Assembly: GCF_002846365.1 (NCBI RefSeq)
Contig: NZ_PJMW01000001.1
Span: forward strand, 1,456,711-1,520,710
Source: Nocardia fluminea
GTDB lineage: Bacteria; Actinomycetota; Actinomycetes; Mycobacteriales; Mycobacteriaceae
Direction: 5' to 3'
Length of the DNA: 64,000 bases
Part shown: positions 8,118-17,080 of the stretch, one piece after another
Numbering within the stretch: the stretch's first letter is position 1
Layout of the letters: each line of letters opens with the position of its first letter
Program-made: the position numbers and the translations under genes
The notes under the pieces: model-generated
Database searches by the model: none
What the model was told of the DNA's origin: nothing
The model's input: only the letters and a program-made list of their open reading frames with translations

Positions 8118-8846
8118 ATGTTCTACTGGCTACTCAAGTTCGTTCTCGTGGGGCCGTTCATGCACGTGTACAACCGGCCCGAGGTCGAGGGGGTCGAGAA
8201 CATTCCGACCGATGGCCCGGCCATCATGGCGGGCAATCATCTGTCGTTCGCCGATTGGCTGTTCGCTCCGCTGCTGAGCCCGCGCCGGATCAACTATCTG
8301 GCCAAGGCCGAGTACTTCACCACCCCCGGTTTCAAGGGGCGTTTGCAGAAGTTCTTCTTCAGCGGCACCGGCCAGTACCCGATCGACCGCAGCGGCGCCT
8401 CGGCCGCCGAGGACGCGCTCGCCGCGGCCACCAAACTCCTCGACCAAGGTCGCCTCGTCGGCCTGTACCCCGAGGGCACCCGTTCCCCCGACGGCCGCCT
8501 CTACAAGGGCAAGACCGGCATGGCGCGCCTCGCGCTCGAGACCGGCGTCCCGGTGATCCCGGTCGCGGTGATCGGCACCGACAAGGTGAGCCCGCCCGGA
8601 CCGTTCAAGTGGCGTCGGCAGAAGGTCACGCTGAAGTTCGGCGCACCGCTGGACTTCTCGCGCTACGAGGGCATGAGCGGCAACCGGTTCGTCGAACGCG
8701 CCGTCACCGACGAGGTGATGTACGAGCTGATGCGGCTCACCGGCCAGGAATACGTCGACGTGTACGCGCACAGCCTCAAGAAGGGCGTCGCGCCCACCGA
8801 CAACCAGATCGACGCCACCCGCATCCCCGAGACCAAGGCCGGCTGA
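8118..8846 (+). CDS. 1-acyl-sn-glycerol-3-phosphate acyltransferase-like protein (PlsC)
   Basis: 242 aa. GGGAAAGGA precedes the ATG at good spacing. The acyltransferase motif I NHLSFAD (His41, Asp46) and motif III EGTR (118-121) are intact. The N-terminus is hydrophobic, consistent with peripheral membrane binding. It matches Rv2182c by position and length. The likely reaction is acyl transfer to lysophosphatidic acid in glycerophospholipid synthesis. Acylation of a PIM precursor is an alternative given nearby pimB', but PatA is a different family. Confidence 0.85.
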   Translation: MFYWLLKFVLVGPFMHVYNRPEVEGVENIPTDGPAIMAGNHLSFADWLFAPLLSPRRINYLAKAEYFTTPGFKGRLQKFFFSGTGQYPIDRSGASAAEDALAAATKLLDQGRLVGLYPEGTRSPDGRLYKGKTGMARLALETGVPVIPVAVIGTDKVSPPGPFKWRRQKVTLKFGAPLDFSRYEGMSGNRFVERAVTDEVMYELMRLTGQEYVDVYAHSLKKGVAPTDNQIDATRIPETKAG

Positions 8847-9020
8847 GCCGAAACCCGGTGCGCCACACGATGAGCCGGCGCACATCGACGCCGCTCCGAT
8901 CGAACCCCCGCGCACGCGTGCGCCGTTGCCCGGACACCTTCGCGCCCGATTGGTAACCTGTGCCGGGCACGGGCGGGCGGCCACCACAGGTGGCGGGCGC
9001 CGGGGACAGCGAGGTAGACG

Positions 9021-10400
9021 ATGGCCGGAGGCGAATCCGACGAGGGTCGCGTCATGCCGTTCACCCGGCGTACGACCCCGCGTGACGGCAATCCACCCAC
9101 CGGTCGGGTAGTACGCAGCGCCCGCTTGGCCGCGGTGCCGGTGGCGTACGCGGGCCGTCGCATCGCCGGGTTCGGCAAACGCGCCGCGGGGCGCGACCCC
9201 GACGCCGTAGACCGCGACATCCGTGTTCGCACCGCCGAACACCTCTTCCAGGTGCTCGGCGAACTCAAGGGCTGTGTCGCGAAACTGGGTCAGCTGCTCG
9301 GACTGCTCGAACTGGGCCTTGCCCCCGATCTGGCCGAGCCGTACCGCCAAGCCCTTGCGCGGCTGCACGATTCGGCACCGGCCATGCTGCCCGGCGCGGT
9401 CCACGCCGAGCTCGCCACCCATCTCGGCCCGCACTGGCGCTCGCTGTTCCTCGAATTCGACGACCGAGCCTCCGCCGCGGCCTCGGTCGGCCAGGTCCAT
9501 CGCGCCCGCTGGCACGACGGCACCCAGGTCGCGGTCAAGGTCATGTACCCCGGTTCCCGCCGCGCGGTACTGGCCGATCTGCAAGCCCTGCGCCGCGCGA
9601 CACCGCTGTTCACCGCGCTGCTGCCCGGCGCGGATACCCGCCCGGTGGTGGAGGCGCTGTGCGACGAGATCCGCGACGAGCTCGACTACGCCCGCGAGGC
9701 GGTCAACCAGCGCGCCTTCGCCGACGCCTTCGCCGACGACCCCGATGTCGTGGTGAGCCGGGTGATCGCGCAGCGCGGCGACGTGCTGGTCACCGAATGG
9801 CTCGACGGTGTTCCCCTGTCCCGGTTGATCATTCGCGGCAACGCGAGCGAACTCGACCGCCTCGGCGTGCTGATCATGCGCTTCCTGTTCTCCGCGCCCG
9901 CCCGCGCCGCCCTCGTCTACGGCGACCCGCACCCCGGCAATTTCCTTCGCATGCCGGACGGGCGCCTCGGCGTGGTCGACTTCGGCGCCTGCACGCCCTG
10001 GCCCGGCACCTTCCTCGACGTCGCGAGCGACGTGGGCGCCGCCGTCATCGCCGACTCCCCCGCCGACCTCGAGGCCGCGATGCGCCGCCACGGCTTCGTC
10101 GCCCCCGACCAGGACCTCGACATCGCCACCGTGGCCGCCCGCCTCCAACCGGTCCGCGACGCTCTGCTCGCCCCCACCTACCCGCTCTCCGCCGACTGGC
10201 TGCGCGAACAGGTCCGCCTCGCCACCGATCTGCGGCTGACGAACATCCTGCGCCAGCTCACCATGCCGCCCGCCCACACCCCGATCCTGCGCTCCTTCCT
10301 CGGCGGCGTGGCAGTGCTGTGCCAACTCCACACCGCCGTTCCCCTCCGTGCCGAATGCACTCGCTGGTACCCCGAAACGGCCGCCGCCGCGGGTCTGTAG
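9021..10400 (+). CDS. ABC1/AarF (UbiB-like) atypical protein kinase
   Basis: 459 aa, ATG preceded by GAGG. The ABC1 hallmarks are present: the KxGQ-like segment CVAKLGQLLG, the Ala-rich loop ASAAASVGQVHRA that replaces the Gly-rich loop, catalytic YGDPHPGNF and metal-binding VVDFGAC. The family has ATPase or atypical kinase activity linked to isoprenoid quinone or lipid biology. A TAACCT -10-like box lies about 65 bp upstream. Not part of the conserved Rv2182c-Rv2200c order, so it belongs to the accessory block. Confidence 0.85.
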   Translation: MAGGESDEGRVMPFTRRTTPRDGNPPTGRVVRSARLAAVPVAYAGRRIAGFGKRAAGRDPDAVDRDIRVRTAEHLFQVLGELKGCVAKLGQLLGLLELGLAPDLAEPYRQALARLHDSAPAMLPGAVHAELATHLGPHWRSLFLEFDDRASAAASVGQVHRARWHDGTQVAVKVMYPGSRRAVLADLQALRRATPLFTALLPGADTRPVVEALCDEIRDELDYAREAVNQRAFADAFADDPDVVVSRVIAQRGDVLVTEWLDGVPLSRLIIRGNASELDRLGVLIMRFLFSAPARAALVYGDPHPGNFLRMPDGRLGVVDFGACTPWPGTFLDVASDVGAAVIADSPADLEAAMRRHGFVAPDQDLDIATVAARLQPVRDALLAPTYPLSADWLREQVRLATDLRLTNILRQLTMPPAHTPILRSFLGGVAVLCQLHTAVPLRAECTRWYPETAAAAGL

Positions 10401-10497
10401 ACGCGTCACCCGAGTTCGGCCCGTCGTAGGGCATCGTTCATGTGCTGTTGCCTCGCCGACGACCGCGTGTTCCGACCGGTGGCGCACCGTGAGGTCC

Positions 10498-12051
10498 ATG
10501 GCTGTCTCGGATTTCGCGATGTCTCGGCGCACGTTGCTGCGCGCGACCGCGCTCGGTGTGGTGAGCGCTCCTGCCCTGGTGGCCTGTGGTGACGACGGGC
10601 CCACTCTGGTGCGAGCCAGACCTTCCCTCACCCACGGGGTCGCGGTCGGCGATCCGCGCAGCGACGGTGCGTTGATCTGGGCTCGGTCGGATTCGCCCGC
10701 GACGCTGGTGGTGGAGACGTCGGCGACCGAGAAGTTCACCGACGTCAAACGATTCACCGGGCCGCTGATCACCCCGGCTACCGACGGCACCGGACGGGTA
10801 CGGGTGAACGGCCTGCCCGCCGGACAGCTTGTGCACTACCGGGTGCGCCTCGACGGGGAGGACGGGGCGAGTTCGGAGCCGCTCACCGGCGTGTTCCGCA
10901 CGGCGCCGACCGCACCCGCCGACATCTCGCTGCTGTGGTCCGGTGACGTCGCGGGCCAGGGTTTCGGGATCAACCCCGATCTCGGTGGCATGAAGGTGTT
11001 CTCCACCATGACCGCTCGCGACCCGCACCTGTTCCTGCATTCCGGCGACTGCGTCTACGCCGACAACGCGCTGAAGGAGTCGGTGACGCTGCCCGACGGC
11101 CGGATCTGGCGCAACCTCACCGCCGAGGCGAAGAACGCCCCCGCGGAAACCCTCGACCAGTTCCGCGGCAACTACGCCTACAACCTCACCGACGACAACT
11201 ACCGCCGGTTCAACGCCGCCGTCGCCCAGATCGTGCAGTGGGACGACCACGAGACCACCAACAACTGGTCCCCCGGCGGCACGGTAGCCGCCGACAAGGG
11301 CTACACCGAGCGCAGCATGGACACCCTCGCGGCGCGCTCCTGGCAGGCCTTCCACGAGTGGATGCCGTTGGAGCCCAGGGAAGCCGTCGACGGCCGCCTC
11401 TACCGCAAGATCTCCTACGGCCCGCTGCTCGACGTGTTCGTCCTGGACATGCGCGCCTACAAGGACGCCAACACCGCCAATACCGCATCCGAGGGCCGGA
11501 TCCTCGGCGCCGCCCAGATCGCCTGGCTCACCGAGGGGTTGCGCGACTCCAGAGCCACCTGGAAGATCGTCGCCGCCGACCTGCCGCTGGGTGTCGTCGT
11601 CCCCGACGGCAAGACCGCCTTCGAAGGTCCCGCCAACGCGGCCCCCGGCGCACCGTCGGGCCGCGAGACCGAGATCGCCCAGGTGCTCTCGGCGATCAAG
11701 GCGAACAAGGCCAGCGACGTCGTCTGGCTCACCGCGGATGTGCACTACACCGCCGCGCACCACTACTCTCCCGCCCGCGCCGCCTTCACCGATTTCGACG
11801 AGTTCTGGGAGTTCGTCTCGGGCCCGCTCAACGCGGGCGCGTTCGGTCCCAACCCCCTCGATCCCACCTTCGGACCCGAGGCGGTCTACGTCCACGCACC
11901 GCCCACCGCGAACACCTCGCCGATGGATCCGGAGTACCAGCACTTCGGCGAGGTGAGAATCGACGGCCGCACCGGAGAAATGACCGTCAACTTGTGCGAC
12001 GCGACCGGAAAAGTCCTGTTCACCAAGCAACTCGCGCCCACGCGGAAATAG
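10498..12051 (+). CDS. phoD: PhoD-family alkaline phosphatase, Tat-exported lipoprotein
   Basis: 517 aa from the ATG at 10498; an ATG at 10519 is also possible. The N-terminus has a twin-arginine motif (SRRTLLRAT) followed by a lipobox LVAC, so the protein is probably Tat-exported and lipid-anchored at the cysteine. An Fn3-like PhoD N-domain precedes the catalytic domain, which has LHSGDCVYAD, QWDDHE and WLTADVHYTAAHH metal-binding motifs. PhoD enzymes are Ca/Fe-dependent phosphomono- and diesterases that scavenge phosphate. No Pho box was identified. Confidence 0.85.
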   Translation: MAVSDFAMSRRTLLRATALGVVSAPALVACGDDGPTLVRARPSLTHGVAVGDPRSDGALIWARSDSPATLVVETSATEKFTDVKRFTGPLITPATDGTGRVRVNGLPAGQLVHYRVRLDGEDGASSEPLTGVFRTAPTAPADISLLWSGDVAGQGFGINPDLGGMKVFSTMTARDPHLFLHSGDCVYADNALKESVTLPDGRIWRNLTAEAKNAPAETLDQFRGNYAYNLTDDNYRRFNAAVAQIVQWDDHETTNNWSPGGTVAADKGYTERSMDTLAARSWQAFHEWMPLEPREAVDGRLYRKISYGPLLDVFVLDMRAYKDANTANTASEGRILGAAQIAWLTEGLRDSRATWKIVAADLPLGVVVPDGKTAFEGPANAAPGAPSGRETEIAQVLSAIKANKASDVVWLTADVHYTAAHHYSPARAAFTDFDEFWEFVSGPLNAGAFGPNPLDPTFGPEAVYVHAPPTANTSPMDPEYQHFGEVRIDGRTGEMTVNLCDATGKVLFTKQLAPTRK

Positions 12052-12102
12052 GTGCGAAGTACCCTGCGCAAGAACCGCGCACCTGTGGTTAGCTATGCGG
12101 TC

Positions 12103-13374
12103 ATGGGCACGCCGCATACCGCCATCTCCGAAGAATATCTCCCCACCGATACGGCGGATGTCGTTCGCACTGTGCGTGATTCGCGCGGTCGATCGGAACG
12201 GTTGACAGTGCGCGGCGGTGAACAGACCGACGAGTCCTATGGGCTGACCGATCAGCGCGGGGCGCTCTCGCTGCGCAAGATGAACTCGGTGCTCGACATC
12301 AACCTGGGCCGGCGCACCGTGCGGGTGCAGGCGGGCGCGAAGCTGTCCGAGATCGACCGCCGCCTCGGCGCGCACGGTCTCGGCCTGCCGGTGGTCGGCG
12401 ATCATCGCGACATCACCGCGGGCGGCTTCGCCTCGGTCGGCGGAGTGAGCACCGCCTCGCACCGCTACGGCATGTTCATCGATCAGATCGTCGACCTCGA
12501 ATACGTCGACCCCGACGGGCGGATCGGCACCTGCGGTCGCGGTCACCACACCGAGCGGTTCCACCGCATCCTCGGCGCGGGCGGTCGCGCGGGCATCATC
12601 ACCGCCCTCACCCTCGATGTGGTCGAGGTCGACAAAGACCACACCATGCTCACCACCGATGCCGACCGGTTCCTCGACTTCGACTCCTTCGTCGAGCACG
12701 CGACCAACGAGATCACCAACCCCGGCAGCGCCGCGCTCCAGGTCGGCCGCTGGGTCGACACGGCCCCGCTCAAGGTGGCGCGGCCGGTCGGTACCGGCCA
12801 GGTGACCCTCGGCGCCGTGCGCTTCGGTCAGTGGTCGAGCCTGTACCCCACCGCCCCCACGCGTGGCCTGCGGGCGCGGCGCGAGGTCGGCACGCGCACC
12901 CGGAAGTCGCTGGGCGCCATCGCTTCCGCCGCAGGCGGGCGCGCGGGCATGCCGGTCCGCAACGCGGCGGCGGGCGCGCTGATGTTCGCGCCGAAGGTCC
13001 TCACCATGCGCGACGCCGAGTACCTGGCCGACACCGTCATCAACTCATCCGAACGCGGACCCGCCTACCGCGTCGGCGTGTTCGCCCCGCTGGCCAACTA
13101 CGGTTCGGTCTTCTACGGCCTGCACGACCTGTTCTCGGCGCACCGCGAACGCTCGGGCTGCTTCACCGTCATCTCCGCGATGACCTACGGCGTGCGCTCG
13201 GAGTACCTGCGCGCCGAAGCCGCCGCCCGCGGCCTCACGCCCGCCGACTACGGCCTGATCACCTTCACCTGCCGCCTGCGCCCCTCGGCCCTGCCTTCGG
13301 AGCAGTTGCGCGAGATCGTCGCCGGCATCGACGACATCTGCCGTTCGGAGCAGGGCCTGCGCTACAGCGTCTGA
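12103..13374 (+). CDS. FAD-dependent oxidase/dehydrogenase (FAD-binding type 4)
   Basis: 423 aa from the ATG at 12103, which has a weak TAGCTA box 7 nt upstream; the GTG at 12052 would add 17 residues. The N-terminal PCMH-type FAD domain shows LTVRGGEQTDESYG, VRVQAGAKLSEIDRRL and GLGLPVVGDHRDITAGGFASVGGVS. A C-terminal substrate domain follows. The family includes flavin oxidases of alcohols, sugars and lignans. The substrate cannot be inferred. No covalent-flavin His motif was confirmed. Confidence 0.7.
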   Translation: MGTPHTAISEEYLPTDTADVVRTVRDSRGRSERLTVRGGEQTDESYGLTDQRGALSLRKMNSVLDINLGRRTVRVQAGAKLSEIDRRLGAHGLGLPVVGDHRDITAGGFASVGGVSTASHRYGMFIDQIVDLEYVDPDGRIGTCGRGHHTERFHRILGAGGRAGIITALTLDVVEVDKDHTMLTTDADRFLDFDSFVEHATNEITNPGSAALQVGRWVDTAPLKVARPVGTGQVTLGAVRFGQWSSLYPTAPTRGLRARREVGTRTRKSLGAIASAAGGRAGMPVRNAAAGALMFAPKVLTMRDAEYLADTVINSSERGPAYRVGVFAPLANYGSVFYGLHDLFSAHRERSGCFTVISAMTYGVRSEYLRAEAAARGLTPADYGLITFTCRLRPSALPSEQLREIVAGIDDICRSEQGLRYSV

Positions 13375-13384
13375 GCGAGCCCCA

Positions 13385-13442
13385 CGGGTTCGGCGTTTCC
13401 CCGGCTGCGCGTGTTCGCGCACTCTGATACACGCCGAACCCG
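13385..13442. repeat. inverted repeat after the FAD oxidase gene
   Basis: Perfect 12-bp arms CGGGTTCGGCGT (13385-13396) and complement (13431-13442) with a 34-nt GC-rich loop. It starts 10 bp after the stop, so a termination or mRNA-end role is possible, but there is no T-tract. Confidence 0.4.
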
Positions 13443-13486
13443 CTGGTCATGTCGGGTTGGACGGCGACCATCTGACTATCAGGCAT

Positions 13487-13504
13487 ATCCATCTCCCAGT
13501 GGAT
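13487..13504. promoter_or_regulatory. operator-like palindrome upstream of MFS gene
   Basis: ATCCA-N8-TGGAT, 100 bp upstream of the MFS start, inside a larger imperfect dyad (CTATC ... GATAG). No regulator gene is adjacent. Confidence 0.3.
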
Positions 13505-13603
13505 GGGATAGCCGGCTCTATGGCTGACCCGGAGAAAGTGTGATGTCGGTTACGCATTCCGATCGTTCGTCGGATGCGGGCCCCATCCTCGAAAGGACCT
13601 CTG

Positions 13604-15100
13604 ATGGTCGCTCCCTCTCCGACACCCGCCGTGGACCGCTGGACTCCACGCCTGATCTTCTCGCTCGCCTCGATCGTGCTCCTGCTGGAGATGCTCGCGG
13701 TGAGCTACATGATGATCTCGACGGCGCTACCGTCCATCGCCGCGCACTACCGGACCACCCAGGGCGCCTGGCTGCTGACATCGTTCCTACTGGTCGGCGC
13801 CGTCACCGCGCCGCTGATCGGCAAGCTGGCCGACATGTACGGCAAGCGCAAAGCACTCCTCGGTTGCGTGGCCGTGGCAGCCGCGGGATCGCTGCTGTCG
13901 GCGGTCGCGGGCAGCTACGCGGTCCTGATCGCGGGCCGCGCGCTGACCGGCCTGCTCATCCCCTGCCTGTTCCTGAGCTATTCGCTGATCCGAGATGTGT
14001 TCCCGGCGAAGACGATCGCGCTGGCGGTCAGCATCGCGACCAGCGGCATGGGGTTGATCGCGATCCCCGCGCCGTTCCTCACCGGGTGGCTGATCGACAA
14101 CCACGGGTTCCGCAGCATCTTCTGGTTCTTCGTCATCGGTCTCGCCGTGCTCGGCGCGCTGATCTACTTCACGACGGCCGAATCGCCGGTGCGGCTGCGC
14201 TCCCGGATCGATCCGCTCGGCGCGCTCCTGCTCGGCGGCGGTATCGCCGGCATTCTCATCGCGGTCAGTTTCGGGCCCACCTGGGGCTGGCGTGACAGCT
14301 CGACCATGGCCTACCTCGCCGGTGGCGTAGTCCTGCTGCTCGCCTGGCTGACGAGCGCGCGGATGATCCGCGAACCCCTGATCGACCTCGATGTGCTCGG
14401 CCGTCGTTCGGTGCTGCTCACCACGATCGGCGCCGGACTCTGCTACGGCGCCAGCGGGCTGTTCACCATCCTGCTGCCGATGATGGCGATGACGCCTGCC
14501 GTACTCGGGCTCGACTACGGATTCGGCGTCACCGCCGAGGGTTTCGCGATCTTCCAGGCGCCGGTGGGTCTGATGGTGGTGGTGGGTGGTGTGCTCGTCG
14601 GTCTGCTCGTCGGCCGCCGCGATGTCCGCCCCCGCATCCTGCTGACCATCGGCATGCTGTTGATGGCCACCGGATTCCTGCTGACCGCCGCCGTGCACGA
14701 CAGCAAGCCGCTGCTGATCGTCTTCGCGGGCATCTTCGGCACCGGCATGGGCATGGGCTACGCCGCTGTCCCGAATCTGCTGATCGAGGCCGTGCCGCCG
14801 CAGCTGCAGGCGAGCACCGCGAGCATCGTCGGCGTCTCGCAGAGCGTGTTCCCGGCCGTCCTGCCGGTGATCGCGTTCACGATCATGAACAACTCCTACA
14901 TCGCCCCGATCCCGCCGGAGATGACGCAGGGCGCGGTGTTCTACCTTGACCGCGGCTTCACCATCGCCTTCCTGATCGGTGGCGCGACCGCGCTCATCGG
15001 CGCGATCGTAGCGGTGGCACTGCCCCGCCGGATCGTGCAGCTGGCCGCGCCGCAGAAGGTGGCGGGACCAGGGGAGGAAGGACTGGTGTTCGCGCACTGA
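13604..15100 (+). CDS. MFS drug efflux transporter (EmrB/QacA-like)
   Basis: 498 aa. GAAAGGA 6-7 nt before the ATG at 13604 decides the start over the ATG at 13574. About 14 hydrophobic segments, with motif A GKLADMYGKRKALL between TM2 and TM3 and the TM5 region of the DHA2 family. Likely a proton antiporter for drugs or lipophilic compounds. It stands alone with no adjacent regulator. Confidence 0.8.
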   Translation: MVAPSPTPAVDRWTPRLIFSLASIVLLLEMLAVSYMMISTALPSIAAHYRTTQGAWLLTSFLLVGAVTAPLIGKLADMYGKRKALLGCVAVAAAGSLLSAVAGSYAVLIAGRALTGLLIPCLFLSYSLIRDVFPAKTIALAVSIATSGMGLIAIPAPFLTGWLIDNHGFRSIFWFFVIGLAVLGALIYFTTAESPVRLRSRIDPLGALLLGGGIAGILIAVSFGPTWGWRDSSTMAYLAGGVVLLLAWLTSARMIREPLIDLDVLGRRSVLLTTIGAGLCYGASGLFTILLPMMAMTPAVLGLDYGFGVTAEGFAIFQAPVGLMVVVGGVLVGLLVGRRDVRPRILLTIGMLLMATGFLLTAAVHDSKPLLIVFAGIFGTGMGMGYAAVPNLLIEAVPPQLQASTASIVGVSQSVFPAVLPVIAFTIMNNSYIAPIPPEMTQGAVFYLDRGFTIAFLIGGATALIGAIVAVALPRRIVQLAAPQKVAGPGEEGLVFAH

Positions 15101-15120
15101 GCTGACGCGAGCGGGCAACG

Positions 15121-15170
15121 AAAAAGGTCGCCGCGACTCCCTCACATCGAGGGGTCGCGGCGACCTTTTC
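15121..15170. terminator. bidirectional hairpin terminator between MFS gene and ctaF
   Basis: 15-bp stem (15126-15140 with 15151-15165, one G-U pair), extended by AAAA on the left and TTTT on the right. It serves both converging genes. Confidence 0.85.
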
Positions 15171-15182
15171 GTAGTGTCTGCC

Positions 15183-15599
15183 TCAGTGCTTCTCGGCACC
15201 CAGGTAGTACTCGAAGACCAGGCCGGCGGCGGCGGCGAGCACGAGCACCACGCCGAGGCCGATCAGCCAGAACTGGAAGAACGCCAGGCCCAGCGCGGTC
15301 ACCGAACCGGCAGCCGCGAGCAAGATGGGCCAGAAGCTACCGGGCGAGAAGAAGCCCAGGTCACCGGCGCCGTCGACGATCTCGGCCTCTTCGTAGTCCT
15401 CGGGACGCAGGTCGATGCGACGCGCGACGAACCGGAAGTAGGTGCCGATGATCAGCGACAGGCCCGCGGTCAGCACGATCGCGGTGGTGCCCGCCCACTC
15501 GATGCCGGTGCGCGACTGGGCGGTGAAGAAGCCGTAGACGATGCCCACCAGGATGAAGAACGCCGTGAGCAGTTCGAAGATCCGCGCTTCGATCCTCAT
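15183..15599 (-). CDS. ctaF: cytochrome c oxidase subunit 4 (CtaF)
   Basis: 138 aa, four predicted membrane helices in two hairpins (about residues 6-25, 35-55, 92-110, 112-132) with the short central [31 protein letters not shown] loop, split here for length. This is the actinobacterial aa3 oxidase subunit IV, the same size and place as Rv2199c. It lies 10 bp downstream of ctaC in the same operon and belongs to the bcc-aa3 supercomplex of the plasma membrane. Confidence 0.9.
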   Translation of the reverse strand: MRIEARIFELLTAFFILVGIVYGFFTAQSRTGIEWAGTTAIVLTAGLSLIIGTYFRFVARRIDLRPEDYEEAEIVDGAGDLGFFSPGSFWPILLAAAGSVTALGLAFFQFWLIGLGVVLVLAAAAGLVFEYYLGAEKH

Positions 15600-15609
15600 A
15601 TCAGAATCC

Positions 15610-16710
15610 TCACTTGCTCTCGTTCACCGAAGCGCTCTTGGCGTCACGCTTGGTGTTGAAGGGGTACGTGGAGGTGGCCACCGGCGACTCGCCGATCGAT
15701 GCCAGCGCCTCACCGTTGGTCTTGCCCTCGATGCGCGCCTGCATGTACTTGGCGTACTTCTCCGGCGAGACCGCGCGGACCTCGAAGTTCATCATCGAGT
15801 GGTAGGTGCCGCACATCTCGGCGCAGCGGCCGACGAACGCGCCTTCCTTCTCGATCTCGGAGATCTGGAAGACGTTGTCGGACTGGTTTTCCTTCGGGTT
15901 CGGCATCACGTCGCGCTTGAACATGAACTCCGGCACCCAGAAGGAATGGATCACGTCGACGGCGGCGAGCTGGAACTCGATGCGCTTACCAGTGGGCAGC
16001 ACCAGGACCGGGATCTCTTCGCTGGAGCCGAAGGTCTCGATCTTGTCGTAGTGCAGGTACGAGAGGATGTCGTTGGCGGGCTTGCCGTTCATCGGACCCG
16101 GCTGCGGGTGCCCCTCTTCGTTCTTGCGCTCCTTGTACTCCGCGAGCTGCTCCTGGTTCAGGGCCTCGCGCTCGGTGTCGATGCCGTTCCAGGTGAGACC
16201 ACCCACGTTGTTCACGTTGCGGTAGCCGAACTTCCAGTTCCACTGGAAGGCGGTCACGTCGACGGTGACATCCGGGTTGTCGGTCTTCTCGTGCACGTAG
16301 TTCTGCACGACCACGGTGAAGTAGAACAGCACCGCGATGATCACGAACGGGATCGCCGTGTAGGTCAGCTCGAGCGACACGTTGTAGCCGGTCTGGCGCG
16401 GGAACTCCGGGGAGTTCTTGCGCTTGCGGTGGAAGATGATCGTCCAGAAGGTCAGACCCCAGACCAGCACGCCCATGGCGAGCGCGGCCAGCACCGACCA
16501 GGTCCACAGCTCACGCATCCGGGTGGCCTGCGGGGTGATACCCGATGGCCAGCCGAACCGGAGCCAAACATTGTCGATCGAGCAGCCCGAGACGAGCATC
16601 GCGGTGATCCCCAAGGACACCGCCAGCCCGGCCCGCCGAAGGACCCGGCCCTGCCGACCCGCAACGGGTCGTGCCCCGATCTCTTCGCTCGCCTTGTGCG
16701 CCACGCTCAC
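15610..16710 (-). CDS. ctaC: cytochrome c oxidase subunit 2 (CtaC)
   Basis: 366 aa. The GTG at 16710 is chosen because AGGAAGG lies just upstream and it yields a lipoprotein signal with lipobox LVSGC; the frame stays open further upstream but without a sensible start. Two membrane helices anchor a periplasmic cupredoxin domain. The CuA centre [14 protein letters not shown] contains both Cys, the His and the Met, and the earlier His is in [10 protein letters not shown]. It accepts electrons from the cytochrome cc of complex III. Orthologous to Rv2200c. Confidence 0.92.
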   Translation of the reverse strand: MSVAHKASEEIGARPVAGRQGRVLRRAGLAVSLGITAMLVSGCSIDNVWLRFGWPSGITPQATRMRELWTWSVLAALAMGVLVWGLTFWTIIFHRKRKNSPEFPRQTGYNVSLELTYTAIPFVIIAVLFYFTVVVQNYVHEKTDNPDVTVDVTAFQWNWKFGYRNVNNVGGLTWNGIDTEREALNQEQLAEYKERKNEEGHPQPGPMNGKPANDILSYLHYDKIETFGSSEEIPVLVLPTGKRIEFQLAAVDVIHSFWVPEFMFKRDVMPNPKENQSDNVFQISEIEKEGAFVGRCAEMCGTYHSMMNFEVRAVSPEKYAKYMQARIEGKTNGEALASIGESPVATSTYPFNTKRDAKSASVNESK

Positions 16711-17080
16711 GCCTTCCTGGTCGCCACACATTCCGACACATTGCGTCGTCCGGGCGGCGATACGCCCGTTCCGACACCTCTTCACAGCAGTTTCAGGCCT
16801 CTCGAAGTATTGCCGCCGTGACGCCTGCACACCTGAGAAGGACCTGAGTACTACGCAGCGTAGACCAAAGCGGGCACTGTCTTGCCGCGGGGTCACTTTC
16901 GACACTCCGCCGTGACCGCACCGAACATCGCGACCTGCGGTTTGACCCTCTTCGAGTGGCCGCGCGCCCTGCGCGAGCGGGCGAGCGCGGCGTGTCGGGC
17001 AGGCGTGCGGCATACTCGGACACAGCGTTTCGGCCCGTTGTGGCCACCCATCATCGAACGAGAGAAGGTTGGTCGACACC
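16711..17080. other. divergent ctaC / asnB promoter region
   Basis: 370 bp without a gene. It holds a perfect 13-bp palindrome CTACGCAGCGTAG (16851-16863), which includes a TACGCT -10-like hexamer reading toward ctaC. GAGAAGG lies before asnB. No further gene is visible. Confidence 0.5.

Noticed and set aside
8130..10790. An 886-codon open frame on the minus strand opposite the plsC and ABC1 kinase genes
   Set aside because: It lies antisense to two well-defined + genes and has no recognisable domain. Long antisense frames are normal at this GC content. The same applies to antisense frames at 10438-12699, 17051-18958, 36783-38897 and 41471-43762.
12052..12102. GTG at 12052 as start of the FAD oxidase
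   Set aside because: It would directly follow the PhoD stop without a ribosome-binding site and add a non-conserved stretch. The ATG at 12103 has a box at the usual leaderless distance.
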